From Chlamydomonas reinhardtii (taxonomy: Eukaryota; Chlorophyta; Chlorophyceae; Chlamydomonadales; Chlamydomonadaceae), in assembly GCF_000002595.2 (NCBI RefSeq), contig NC_057019.1, positions 4,510,880 to 4,574,879 on the forward strand: 64,000 nucleotides of DNA. Direction: 5' to 3'. Shown here piece after piece: positions 22,169 through 33,597 of the stretch. The position numbers and the translations under genes are program-made. The notes under the pieces are model-generated. The model searched no databases, was not told the DNA's origin, and was given only the letters and a program-made list of their open reading frames with translations. Numbering within the stretch: the first letter of the stretch is position 1; each line of letters opens with the position of its first letter.

Positions 22169-24256
22169 CTACACCGCCTCACCAGCAGCCACGTGAAAGT
22201 GGGCATCACGCCGGCACAGCCTAACAATGCCGTAGCTGCCCACCGGCCTCAGCCGCCGGGCCCGGCGCCCTTGCGGCGGGGCATCCCCACCTCCCTCCGC
22301 GTCCACCTCCATGTCATCCACCCCCTCCACACCGCCGCCCCCTCCGCCTCCGACGCCGCCTCCATCAGCAGAGCTGCCCGCGTCCGAGCCGCCATCGCTG
22401 TCCCCGCGGCCGCCGCCCCCGCGCTCCTCGGCTCCGCCTCCTCCTGCCATGCCCCGGAACTCTGGGTGCAGGGCAGCTGCCGGCAGCTCCTCCGCCGCGA
22501 AGCCCGCCGCCTCCGCCAGCGACATGAAGGACCCCACCTCGCCGCCGTGCCGCACCCTGAGGGAGGCGCAGCCGTTGCGGCATGGGAGGGCTGTCAGCTC
22601 CAGAATGTAATTTAATGAAATTAGTACAAATCAATGCATCCATCATGCACAGTGGTGGGCGGCAAAAGGACGTTGGGGACGATACAGCGATAACCCACAT
22701 CAGGAAAACCCTCAGCACTGCTGAATCCGGTTTAGCCTTGAGCACGCGGCCCCGAGCCGCCAGGAACACCTCAGCGGCTGAGCACCCATCACAAACCGCA
22801 GTCGCCGACCCCCCAGCCACCCACCCAGGCCCATGCGCCTTGGCGCCCTCCACCCTGCCCTCACCCGTGGCCCGCACCTGAACGACACATACGCCACCGT
22901 GTGCGGCGCCGCAAGCCTCTGCAGCGCACCCACCAACGCCGGCAGCAGCTCCGGGTGATACAGTACGTCGGCGGCCGTAATCAGGTCCGGGCCGTCACTT
23001 GGCACGGCGCCGCATCCAGCGGCGGCAGCAACGTCAGCCGCTGACGCTGCCGCGCCTCCGGCACAGCCAATATCGCCGCCGCCGCCAGCAGCCGTTCCGG
23101 CCGCCACCAGCGCGGCCAGCGGCGCCGGAGCGCACAGCCACCCACCACCCGGCCCGTCGCTCGCCGCGCCACCCGCCGCGACCGCCAGCGGCGGCGCCGC
23201 CGCCGCGGCCGGGTCCTCACCCCAGCTGTACGGCACCACGGCCGCGCGGCCGCCGCCGGGGCCCAGCAGCTGCGAGTTCGGATCCCGGTTCGCCGCCAGG
23301 TTAGCCGCCGCCAGCGGCAGCACGTGCGGCAGGTCCGTCAGCGCCACGTCGGCGCCCGCCGCCGCCAGCGCCAGGCCCACGGTGCCCGGCCCCGTGCCCA
23401 AATCCACCACCGCCACGCCGCGCCAGGAGCTCAGGTCCACGTCCACAACCTCCCAGCCGGCGGTGGCGCCGGCAGGCGCCGCCGCCGCCGCTGCCGCGGC
23501 ATCCGCCGCTCCGGCGGCGGCGGCACTGCGCACCGCCAGGCGCGCGCAGCGGCGCCCCGCGCTGGCCCTCAGCCAGCAGTGCGGCGAGCGCGGGTCCAGC
23601 GGCGCGGTGCGCAGCAGGTGTTCTGCCAGCAGGTAGCCGGCCTGCCAGACCACCAGGCCCACGTTGGCCAACGACGACAACGGCGGCCCAGACCACTCCA
23701 TGGGCGCGGCACCAGAGCCCGGGGCAGCGGTAGCGGCGTTGGTGGCGGCGGCTGCCGCCGCCGGGCTGGTGGCAGGCGGCGCTCCGGTTGAGGCGCCTGG
23801 TGCGGTCTCTGCAGTGTCAAGGCGTTGGTGCCCAGCAGCAGTAGCGGCAGCAGCTGCAGCGTGGTGGCCGTGGCTGTGGCTGGTGTCAAGGCTGCTGCCG
23901 CCCAGTCCGCGAACGCCAGGTTGCATGCCCAACCCCAGCCCACCACGTGCGCCAACTGCTGACGCCGCCACTGCCAACACTTCCGATGCCGTCACAGCAG
24001 ACCCCGCCGCAGACTCCGCTGCGCCGCACGCCTGCGCCTTCCCCGCCGGCAACCCAGCCGCCCCAGGCGCTGCACCGCTCGCCGCGTGCACCGTGGCCGC
24101 CACCGCCGCCGCCAGCACTGCCGGCGGCGGCCCCGCGCCCGACAGCGCCGCCCACTGGTGCAGGCGCAACGTGACGCCGCCGGGCAGCTGCAGCAGCCGC
24201 ACATCTGCGCGTTGGTCGGCGGCGGCGCCCGCCACTCGGTACGGCACCAGGGCCAT
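22169..24256 (-). CDS. METTL21/Methyltransf_16-type protein methyltransferase
   Basis: Two exons: 22878-24256 and 22169-22556. The donor is TTCAG|GTGCGG and the acceptor CTCAG|GGTGCG, phases match, 588 residues. The S-adenosylmethionine site is VVDLGTGPGTVGLALAAAGA (residues about 283-302), followed by the acidic strand end ALTDLP. An upstream Trp region (GLVVWQAGYLLAEHLL, 200-215) and the post-II motif DLITAADVLYHPELLPALVG (about 424-443) match the family of lysine methyltransferases that act on chaperones and translation factors. AYVSFR at the splice is the strand preceding the last fold elements. Long Ala/Gly inserts (85-180, 245-265, 350-420) and an acidic C-terminal insert make it about twice the usual family length. 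The start ATG at 24256 has a good context and opens directly before the conserved N-terminal strands. The substrate is unknown. Confidence 0.8.
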
Positions 24257-24715
24257 TCTGCCGACTCACACTGGCAATCAACGGCCGCGGCGGTGGTGCC
24301 ACAGCAGGCGTGGGATGCAGCACCGCTGTCACCGCCACAGCACCGCCGAGGTGTGCGATATCGCTCTTGGGCAAGAACGCCCGCCGCCTCACGCACTACT
24401 GCACGTGCGTCTCACACGCACGACCCAGATGACCAAACTCACAGGTATGGTCCTCGTGTGAGGGATTCAAGCAAACCGCAGTGCAAGGAATGCCCTCGAT
24501 CTTACCCGCGCTGGCGGGAAAGCTGCCACCAACCAAATCAAACCACTGCTCCTGTCTTCGTAGCGTCCCGGTAGTTTTCAATGCGTGATATGTCAAGCAA
24601 TCGTTAGCTATCTCGGACACTTGATCTCCGAGGTGTCACTATGCGTCTAAGCACTCCACTCCGACACGGCTGCAGCCGATCTGCGGACGAGGACTCGTGC
24701 ACTTCGCACACTCTC
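24257..24715. other. Spacer between VanZ-like gene and methyltransferase gene
   Basis: 459 bp between the stop of the upstream minus-strand gene (24716) and the start of the methyltransferase (24256). It presumably holds the 3' UTR of one and the promoter of the other. No TATA-like box stood out. Confidence 0.5.
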
Positions 24716-26296
24716 TCAAGCACTGCTAGGGTCCGCACGCTTCGACGCGGTCTGGTGAAGCTCCATTGCACCGCCACTGCCCACGGCGCCACCGCTACTG
24801 ATGCCCCCTCCACCGCCGCCGCCACCCAGCCCCAAGCCGCCGCGCCCGCCGCCGCCGCCGCCCACAGCCAACGGCTTGTAGCCGTACAAGTTGCCCCAGC
24901 GCGTGAGCGCGCCCGAGTTGGGAATCAAGGATTTCAAATCCTTGAGGCTGTTGTTGATGCCCTGCCTCAGGATCCGCTGCCCGTACACCAGGCCGTGTTC
25001 CAGATCCACCACACGCGGCTCGTTGGAAAGCCCCAGCACGCTACGTATCGTGCCCCAGCACCTGCAAGCCATGAAGGCGCAAAGAGGGCAGCGCGTGGGC
25101 CATAGGATCAGGCGTGGGCGCGGGCGTACGGACTAACACTACGTGTTGTGCCCACGCTGCGTGCCCGCGCCCGCCCACGCCCCACCCCAGCCGGTATATC
25201 CCCTAGTTCCCACTGCTCCCCTCCCCTCCCTGATCCCCGCCGCGCCCCACCAGTGTCCCTGTCCTCCCTGCCCTACCGCACCTCTCGCTCGGAATGTAGC
25301 CCGGCCCCAGTCCCAGCCCTACCCTGCGCAGCCTCCCGCCGCCAAGCCCCAACCCATGCCGCCTGTGCCCCGCCGCCAGCACGCTGCCCCAGTGGTCCCC
25401 GCCCAGGCAGCCCAAATACCCAGTCAAAGGGCGGAGACATCCATTTTCCCAATGTTTCCGAAGCCAAACACTTCAAACCCACCCGGCAGCGTGCCGGTCC
25501 ACGTGCGGCGGCTGCGGCGGACCCCACTTGGCCTCCACCAGGTACAGCCCCGCGGCGGCACACACCGAGCCCGCCACGTCAGCAACCAGGTCTTTGCCGG
25601 AAAGCGCCCCCGGCCACAACTGTTGGAGAGAGAGTGTGTATGTGTGCGTGCAGGTGCGTCATAAGAGCGGGGAAGCGTGACGCCTTAAGAAGTGCAGTGC
25701 TTGGCACGTGGTTTTAGGGGCGCACGCCTGGCAGCAGTGCTGGGAGCAAGCAAAATTCCGCCGCGTCCGGCGCCAAGACGGCCTAGGCGTTCATGCGCGC
25801 GCCTTGAGGGCAGGTTGGGCTACGGCATATGGCACGGCTGCCTAGGGGTTGCTTCTCACCTGCAGGTAGTCGCCAAGCTCCTTCAGCAGGCCCACCAGCA
25901 GCCCCACGAGAAGGCCAAACGTAAATCGGCCGCGGAACAGCCGGTAGTGCCGCTTGCACAGCCAGTATGTCACCAGCGTGCAGAAGCCCTGGGGGACGAC
26001 AGGCAAGGGTGGCAGAGGTCGGCGGGGGTTGTTTGGAAATGTTGGGGGACAAAGAGTCGCGGCCCTCCAACAGTGCAGCTCTCTGGTGATGGCAGGTGCG
26101 GGTGACAGCTGCGGTATTCCGCTAACCTTGCCACTCTATCACAACTACTGCATTTGCATTAGCGCCTGCGGGGCTGTTGTTGCTCGTGTTGATCGCTCAA
26201 CTGTCAGCATTCCCCTGAGCGACTCACGCAGGCCAGCCAGTGCTCCAGTTTATCTAAGCCAAACCACAGATCCTGGTCGATGGGGCCAGGGGCCAT
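24716..26296 (-). CDS. VanZ-like / DUF2279-type membrane protein
   Basis: Four exons agree in phase: 26228-26296, 25860-25988, 25483-25619 and 24716-25061, giving 226 residues. The first encodes MAPGPIDQDLWFGLDKLEHW; the D-K-x-x-H pattern is the hallmark of VanZ-like proteins. Exon 2 carries basic residues and a hydrophobic segment (FGLLVGLLVGLLKELGDYLQ). Exon 3 has SGKDLVADVAGSVCAAAGLY, matching the 'K-D-l-x-a-D-x-x-G' region of the family, then a second membrane segment. The C-terminal exon is hydrophilic, ends in a Gly-rich tail, and has no counterpart in bacterial members. An in-frame stop lies upstream of the ATG. The function of algal members is unknown; in bacteria relatives confer low glycopeptide tolerance or are uncharacterised. 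Confidence 0.7.
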
Positions 26297-26545
26297 CACG
26301 CGCAACCCAAAGCGTCGGACGCCAGTGCGCCCTTCTTTGCTTGCGCTGCTTCGATGTGTCAGTACGATATCAGTTTCAAAGCCCCAGTCAGCTTACATGT
26401 TTTCCAGTTCGGTTCGGCAATGAAACAACAATATGCCAGGCCCACTCGCAACCGATGCGACCTAGCGAAGCCCCTGTCTCATTGATAATCCAATGACCTG
26501 TTGACATAAGAGTATTGTATTTCATTTAATCAGGCATCAAGGCAA
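26297..26545. promoter_or_regulatory. Divergent promoter between VanZ-like and F-box/LysM genes
   Basis: Only 249 bp separate the two start codons (26296 on minus, 26546 on plus). AT-rich words (GTATTGTATTTCATTTAATC at 26511-26530) lie just upstream of the plus-strand start. Such short sh shared intergenic regions in green algae often act as bidirectional promoters. Confidence 0.5.
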
Positions 26546-29076
26546 ATGCTGCACTGGAAGCCCCAGTCCCGGCGAGAGCCGCTTGTCACGTTTTGGCCCA
26601 AGTCGAAAACGAATCCGCAACCTCCACCAAATAAGGGCAACGATGCGTCGCAACCGGAGCCGGCACCACCGCGTCTAGAGCATCTGTCATTGGAGCTGGT
26701 GCTTACGTGCCTGGAGCCCCGGGAGCTAGCAAAGTGTCGCGTGAGTACCCGAATCATCGTAGGGACCAGCGCGCGGGCGATGTGGCGACTCTTGACGCCA
26801 GCCCAACGTGGCGCGCGGGGACGCTGCACGTCTGCACCGCGTCACCCGTCACGCAGCAGGTTGACTGTGCCTCGCTATGCTTTCACGCGTTCCTCCTGCA
26901 CTTGCGCTGTGCTGTGCAGGTCGTGTGCAGGGAGTGGCACGAGGCTGCCACCAGTCCCGAGGTGCGTGGCGGCGCCTGGCCAGAGACGGCAGCTGTTGGG
27001 GCGACTGGCGCCGGCCGCCGGTGAACCAACGGCCTGGGCGCATTTGGGTCCGGGAACCCACAAACAAGCAGAGGCTCGTGATGTTGAACTCGGGATCTCC
27101 GCCGTGGTGTGGCGGGGTCGGTGGCGCCGTCGCGCTGCGGCCGCTCCGCCATCGCGCTGCGGCCGAACGCACGTGCATATGCACTGCTGCTTTCAGCTTT
27201 CGCAGCTACACGCGCACTGCCCCACCATATTCACACATGCCGTACCCGGCGGCTACGCACAGGTCCGGCGCAGCTGCTTCATGACGCACTGGCGGCTGGG
27301 CGGCCTGGTGGGCGAGCCGCGCAACGCCTCGCTACTGGACGTGAGTTTGGCCCAGCTGCAGCTGCCGCTGCCGTCTTAGCTGCCTTGATAGCTGCACAGC
27401 GGGCTTGTCCCCCGACCGGACCGCCGTCGCCTTTCACCTATCGCCCCAGCTCAGCCCAACACGCCGTTGTCCCTGCTGTTGCCTGCACACTTTTTCCATC
27501 TCCTCAATCCCAGCCACACATCGCATACGTACGGCCGGCATGACCACGTTGCAGACCGCCACGCTGGGCCACTTCGTGTCGCGGCACGAGGTGGCTCGCG
27601 GCGACAGCCCCACCAGTCTGGCGGTGCGGTACGGCGTGTCGGTCACGGCCGTCAAGCGCCTCAACAACCTCATCTCCGACCACAGCCTGCTCTCGCGCAG
27701 CGCCGTGTACATTCCAGGTGAGGGGAGGGCTGGGAGGAGCGTGCGTTGGGCGTTGCGTGACAGTACGGACAGCCGGAGGACACCCAGTTCGGTTGTGCGC
27801 TGGGTACGCGCGGTACGGTTTCCTACTGGTGCAGGCGTCACCCTTAAGTCACCTTAGCTCGTAGTAGTCCGGGCGCATAAGTGCTTGCCGTATGAACCCA
27901 ATACAACCGCTCTTTGACCTTACGCCCCCAACCCACCCCACGCCACCAACCCGTGTGGCTTCCTACACACCCGGCCGCAGTCCCCAACGCGGCCTGCCTG
28001 GCGGGCGCACACGTGCTGTTTGAGTACTGCCGCAACGCCTGCCGCGAGTTGTTGGTGCTGGTGGGAGAGGACGAGGCGGCGGCGGCGAGGGAGGCAGCCA
28101 AGGCGGCGGCGACGGCAGCGGCCAGCAATGCGGCGGAGGGCGAGGCGGAGGCGGAGAACGAGGGCTCCAGCAGCCGTATGCAGGTGCTGCGGGTTCTGGC
28201 CGCCCTGAGCTTCAGGTCCCATCCATCCGTAGGACCGTGTCCCCCGCACGCCGTACACACCGTAGCCCAGGCTGAGCACCTGGTACCGCAACCTGACGCC
28301 GTGAATTTTGAGGCCGTGTGTGTTTGGGTGTGCGCGACGTGCATGCTTACGCGTGCGTGCCGCCTCCCCTTCTGCTCCTCCTCCTGCCGCTGCAGGAGGC
28401 CTCCAAGCTGCGCGACAAGCTGGTGGCGCTGCTGGGCCGCTCGCTGCACGTGGACGAGCACACAGCCAGGTGGGGGGCCGAGGGGCGCGGGGGCAGAGTC
28501 GGGGCGGGGCGGGTGAAGGGGCATGGGTAGGCGGGGGTCTACAGGCGAGGCGCCGTTGCGGTGAGGGCGGGAGGGGGCGGGAAGCAGGGGTGCAGACGGG
28601 GCGTGTGAGTGCAGCACGCCCTCCCGCTCACGCTGCTGGCGGCTGCCGCGCAGGTACTACCTGGCGGAGGCGGGCTGGTGCCCCAAGAAGGCCGTGGCCA
28701 TGTGCGGTGAGTGCGCGAGGGAGGGAGGGATGCGGGGTGCGGCGGGTGCGGCGGGCACATCGCGGTGCCGGCGCGGTGCGGCGCGGCGCCACCAGTTGGG
28801 CATGCCGTGGTGGAGGCCGCGTTTGCCGCGGTGCCAGACACCGCGGCTACGGGCCCGCGAACGTCGTCGAGCACGTGGCCAGTCAGCAGCACCCACCCGT
28901 TGGCCTGCCCGCCGCATGCTACAACGGTACTGCTGCAGTTCGTTCACACCTGACTAGAACCTTGCCGCCTGCGCCGCGCCCCGACCTCCCCTCCAGAGCA
29001 AGACCTGGCATGGGAGAGCCGAGCTCCCGGATCCAGCCGCCGGCGCCGGGGGCCCATCCGCCCTGTAGATGACTAG
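26546..29076 (+). CDS. F-box and LysM domain protein
   Basis: Eight exons with matching phases: 26546-26740, 26920-26961, 27263-27340, 27555-27717, 27981-28183, 28396-28469, 28654-28706 and 28997-29076, giving 295 residues. An F-box spans about 44-95 (LEHLSLELVLTCLEPRELAK, then VVCREWHEAA). It is followed by a LysM domain at about 112-160 (HEVARGDSPTSLAVRYGVSV, ...NNLI...SAVYIPV). The C-terminal third has ARYYLAEAGWCPKKAVAMC then DLAWES, a UBA/SIFT-like end that also occurs in land-plant F-box/LysM proteins. Expected role: substrate receptor of an SCF ubiquitin ligase through Skp1; the LysM ligand in these intracellular proteins is unknown. An Ala/Glu-rich insertion lies in exon five. The acceptor of exon three is the least certain. 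Confidence 0.85.
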
Positions 29077-29313
29077 AGCAGGGGCGTGCGCGTGCGCATC
29101 CTCTCACAGGTTCCACAGTGCTCCTTAACCCTATGCTCGGCGCGCTTTTACTTGACGGTTGGTAGCCCTATGTGTAGGGTGTAGAAACACACAATGTGTG
29201 TTTGCGTGTGCGCGGGCCGGTCTGTGCACACTGCCCATTACGTCCGCGCCAACCCCCTTCGACCACATACGCCATGCCGATGCACCAGCATGCGCACCGT
29301 GCTTGAGTTCCGT

Positions 29314-29318
29314 TGTAA
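29314..29318 (+). terminator. TGTAA poly(A) signal of the F-box/LysM gene
   Basis: First TGTAA after the stop at 29076, giving a 3' UTR of about 250 bases, normal for volvocalean genes. Confidence 0.65.
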
Positions 29319-29984
29319 TGGTTTTGTATTCTGATGCTTTACCCCTTTACTTCCACGTTGTGGCGCGTGTGCGTGTCTGTGGCGCGCTGCAAGTCGGCGG
29401 CAGCTTTGTACCACTAGGAATCAAGTTTAGCAGGGTGGAGATGTGCCACCTGAGTGGCCTTGGTAAGTGCAGGATGCATGTGATACGATAGCTGCCGTGC
29501 GTTTGGGGTTTGTGGCTTATGTCTGGGAGCGTCTGGGCGTTGTAAGGCATACCTGCGCGCGCTTCGTGTACAGACCCAGCTGTACGGCAGTGGGGCGCAC
29601 AGCGCCGTCAAACGGCTGGGTTCCGGATTCATAACTTATGTGAGTAAATGTGAGCGTACGTTTGTCAAGCGAGGCAGGCAAGGGGTTCACGTCCCTGTTG
29701 GATGCTATAGCGTCGGGTAAATACCATAGTTGTATATTGCTGTATAGCAGGCGAGGGGCTGCAAGCAGTGTGCCGTTGCGCATGCGGCCTGGCTGAAATT
29801 TGGCGCGTGAGCGGACTCGTGGGTGAGCGGACTTTAAGCGTGCTTGAGGACGTGCTGCTGCGAAGGATGACAGCGAACTGTGGTGCAAGCAGCGCAACTG
29901 CGGCCAGTATGTCAGTTGTGTTTGCCAACACACTCGCTTGAGGATGAACAGCCGAACAGGCAGTCTGTCCATGGCCATAGACGT
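29319..29984. other. Intergenic, no gene seen
   Basis: Plain sequence up to the second long recombinase element, which begins at TTTGAG (29985). Nothing recognisable. Confidence 0.5.
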
Positions 29985-32502
29985 TTTGAGATAGGCTGGC
30001 TGCTCACGGTTGTGGGAGACGCACGACAGCGATTGACAGAGGAGACCCAACCTCCCACACATTACCAGCCCCGATAACCATCACTGCGAGCGTCCGTTGC
30101 CCTGTAACTCACGCATTGCTCAACGTCACGCACCGTCACAGTGGTCCCAGCCCGGGAGTCGGCAAATGAAAGTAGGGGGAGAAATAGGGCCTAGCTGACC
30201 TATTGCGCGCTGCTCGCGCCTTGGCCCTGCCGCAGCCCTCCACCTGGCTGCGGCTGCGGGTCTGCCCGGCAGCTTCCCGTTTGCCGCCAAGCAGAAACCT
30301 CCCCCCAACCCGATCCTCACATACGCGCTACTACCTGCTGCCGCACCCGAGCTGGCTTCTTGATGTACTCCAGAACAGCGTCCGAGCGCCAACGCCCCTG
30401 CTCCCTGATGTCTTCCAGCGCCACCGCGGCCGCCGTCGCGCCCCCCGCCGCAGGCTGTGGGCTGTGTAGCTCGCCACGTCCACGGTCCTCTCCTGGTGCG
30501 CTGCCAGTTGCAGCAGCAGCCCCCGTAACCGGGGTGTGAACCACGCCCGCGGCGTTGCCGTTCCCCGCACCCGCCCGACCAGCGGTACGAAGAGCGGGTC
30601 CCCGTCACCGTGGCTGATGAGCCTGTCTCCGCTGATGCCCTTGGAACGCTGCCAGTCTGCCAACGCGCTGATCGTCCCCTCCCACGTGCTGAGGGCCAGG
30701 CGACGCCCGTCGTGCGCTAGCCACAAGCACACGACGGTGGGGTTGAGGTCCAGCCCCGGCGCCCGCGGCAGCACAGCATCCTCCGCCAACCCGAGCTCCT
30801 TGCTGCCGAACTTGACGATGCGGCGCCGCGCCGTGGCGTATGTGACTGCCGAGCTCGCGGCGACCGAGCTCCCCGCTAACGCGACCAAGTTGCCGGCCAG
30901 CGACAGCGCCCCTGCGGGCACCGTCGCCGGCCTAACGCCCGCCGCCGTCAGGATACAGCGCGCACAGCGGAAAAGCCCGCTGGGGTAGGCGGTGGCTGGC
31001 ACGCCTGCGCAGCGCCGGTGCCGCCGGGCGCAGGTGTCACAGCACAAGTCGGCGGCGCTGCAGGGCCTCGCGCACGCCGCGCAGCCGAGGACGCCGCGCG
31101 CCACGTGCTCTGCTCACAGCGGGCAAGGCGAGTCAGTTCATACGGAGTACGTACAGCAGGTCGTACGGGGCGGGATCGGCCACCTTCCCCCAAGGCCATA
31201 GGCAAACCATGCGCCCTGCTTCGATCACCTCCGCCACCTTAAACACCCTGCTGCCTTTACCCCTGCTGCCCCCCGCCCAGCGGCGGAATCATGGCTGCTG
31301 CGGCCAGTGCGGCACCACCACTGTGGCCCGAGTGCTGCTGCTGATTGCTGCCGCTGCCGCCAGCGTCTCCAGGACCTGGCCGATCAGCGCTGTCGGCGGG
31401 AAAGCCCACAGGACCTTGCCGGCCAGCTCCGCCTCAAACTCCCCCCGTACCAATTCCAAATCCGCTACCGTGCAGCGGTGAGCCCCATGCCACACGCTGG
31501 AGTCGCTCCGCAGCACGTCCCATCACCATGAGAGGTCTGCGGCTGCGTCAGCCAGTATCAAGCCACTCTTGCAGCGCTGCGGCCTCCGCCAGCGCCGCGC
31601 TACGCGCCAGAACTGTGTCTGCGGGATTGGGAGGTAGGTGCAAAGTGGGGTTAGCGTCACCGGCCCGCGGCCGTTAGCTCGTCACCCGCGCCGACGGGGT
31701 ACACATTTATATACCGGAAGTACGACCGGTGGCATCGTCACCCGCCGCCATTGGGGTACCCATGTTTTATATACCGGCGAGTACCACCGGTGGCTTCGTC
31801 ACCCGCCGCCAAAGGGGTACCCATGTTTTTATACCGGCTAGTACAACCGGTGGCTTCGTCACCCGCCGCCAAAGGGGTACCCATGTTTTTATACCGACTA
31901 GTACAACCGGTGGCTTGATCACCCGCGCCGGCGGGGTTACATCATTTATATACCGGCAAGTACGGCCGGTGACCGGATCACCCGCGGTCCACGGAGCACC
32001 CTTCTGTTCACCCGGCGGTGCGTACCGGAAGCCTTGGTGACCCGGAGGCCAACGGATCAGCGGATATGACCTAAGCTCGGGCACAGCGACACTGTCGCCC
32101 GTCTCGCAACATGACCGGTCTCGACCCGAAACCCGCATGCGAGAGGTGAAACACTTACCCTCCAGATCTTCGTCAGGTGCTGCCTGCGGGGGATCCGCCG
32201 CCGGCGCCTGAACAGGCGGGGCGTCCGCGGCGGCGACGGCCGCCGCAGGAGCCATATAGGGCGACGCCCGGCCCGCGCGGCGCCGCCCGGCAACAACCCC
32301 CCCCCGCTGCTCCAGCTGCGCCTCCCGGGCGTTGCGCTTGGCCGCAGACAGCTCCGTGAGCTTGCGGCAGGTCCGCCACTGATGGCCGTCCCGGCCGCAG
32401 TGGCCGCAGCCGCGGAGATACACCTGCTGGCCCCGGCCGTCGTCCTTGCCGTCGCTGTCGCTGTCGCTGTTGCAGCTGCTGCTGTCGCTGCTGCTGCTGC
32501 TG

Positions 32503-32533
<31 letters not shown>

Positions 32534-33172
32534 GGCTGCGCCGGTGCGGCGAGCGCTCAGTCTGCCGGCTGCGTCGGGCCTTGGTCGGGCCTTGCGTCGG
32601 GCCCGCTGCACCCCGGCGCCCCGGAGTCCGCTCACCGTCACCTGTGCCCGAGCCTGAGCCAGAGTCCGAACCCGAGCCGGAGCCCCCAGGACCCTGGTCT
32701 GGACCAGCGCCTGCGCCCGGAGCTGGGCACGCTGCTGGTAGGTCGCCTTCCGCAGCTGCTTGCGCGCGAAGGATGTAGTCGGGCTCCTCCGCGCGGAGCG
32801 CGCTGATAGCTGCCTCGCGTGTCTTAACGATTGCTGTCTACTTGTTGGTATAAGTGCGAGAGCCCAGCCTGTCGATCTGTTGCGTTTCGGTGAAAACGGC
32901 GCGATCGGCCAGTCGCGTCTGCTTCTAAAGAAAAACTAGAAGTCCCTCACTGACTGGACTGACAGCCACTAAGTAACTCTACAAATAAAGACCAAACTGG
33001 GGGCCAGCCTGCGACTACAAAGCGGGCAAGAGTCCATGCACACCGGGGCACGAACCTACCGCCCCACGCACACTTGAGCACGACAACCGCCCTACAGGGC
33101 CGCGCCTCCCCTTGCCTACAGCCGCCACCTCCTTCAAAACATATTTTAGTCAAGAGAAGCCTAAAATGACAC
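29985..33172 (-). mobile_element. Tyrosine-recombinase mobile element, long copy 2
   Basis: Same length (3188 bp) and same frames as 12072-15259, with no difference found in the parts compared. Recombinase region 30317-31104, zinc-knuckle frame from 31767 upward, tandem repeats about 31651-32013. Ends: TTTGAGATAGG at the left, AAATGACAC at the right. The six bases TTTGAG that start the element occur again directly after its right end (33173-33178), as expected if it integrated by recombination at a TTTGAG-like site or duplicated 6 bp. Copy 1 has ATTCAT there. Confidence 0.75.
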
Positions 33173-33597
33173 TTTGAGTGCACATGTGTTGCCGCCGCAG
33201 CGTATCCAGAGTACGGCCTGACTACCCGCCGACTGGCCCACACAAACCGAGCGGAACCCTCGGAATGAGATGCGTGGAATTGCGTGGAAAGCGGCATGCA
33301 GGATCGGGTTGGCAGGCAGGCAGGATGGGCCTGATTGGACAGGGCTGGATGCGGTGCGGCGAGGTCGAATCGGGGAGGGCCGGGGAGGGCAAGAGTCGCC
33401 CGTCGTGGGCTGGTGGTCATACTTGCCATCTTAACCTAACCTGTTTCAGACACAGACTTGGTATACATAGAAATCGCTATTCTTGACTTGGAAATAAGAG
33501 AAACCGTCGTTTCGTGCCTCACTCCGCAATGCCACTTTGCTCTATCACGACTGTTGTGGCTTGTAAATGCGCATGAAGCCTTGGGCAGACGTCAGAT
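33173..33597. other. Upstream region of the 33.6-kb gene
   Basis: Promoter and 5' UTR of the following gene presumably lie here. A GGCAGGCAGG/GGGGAGGGCC-type purine-rich patch is at 33300-33400. No coding signal. Confidence 0.5.
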
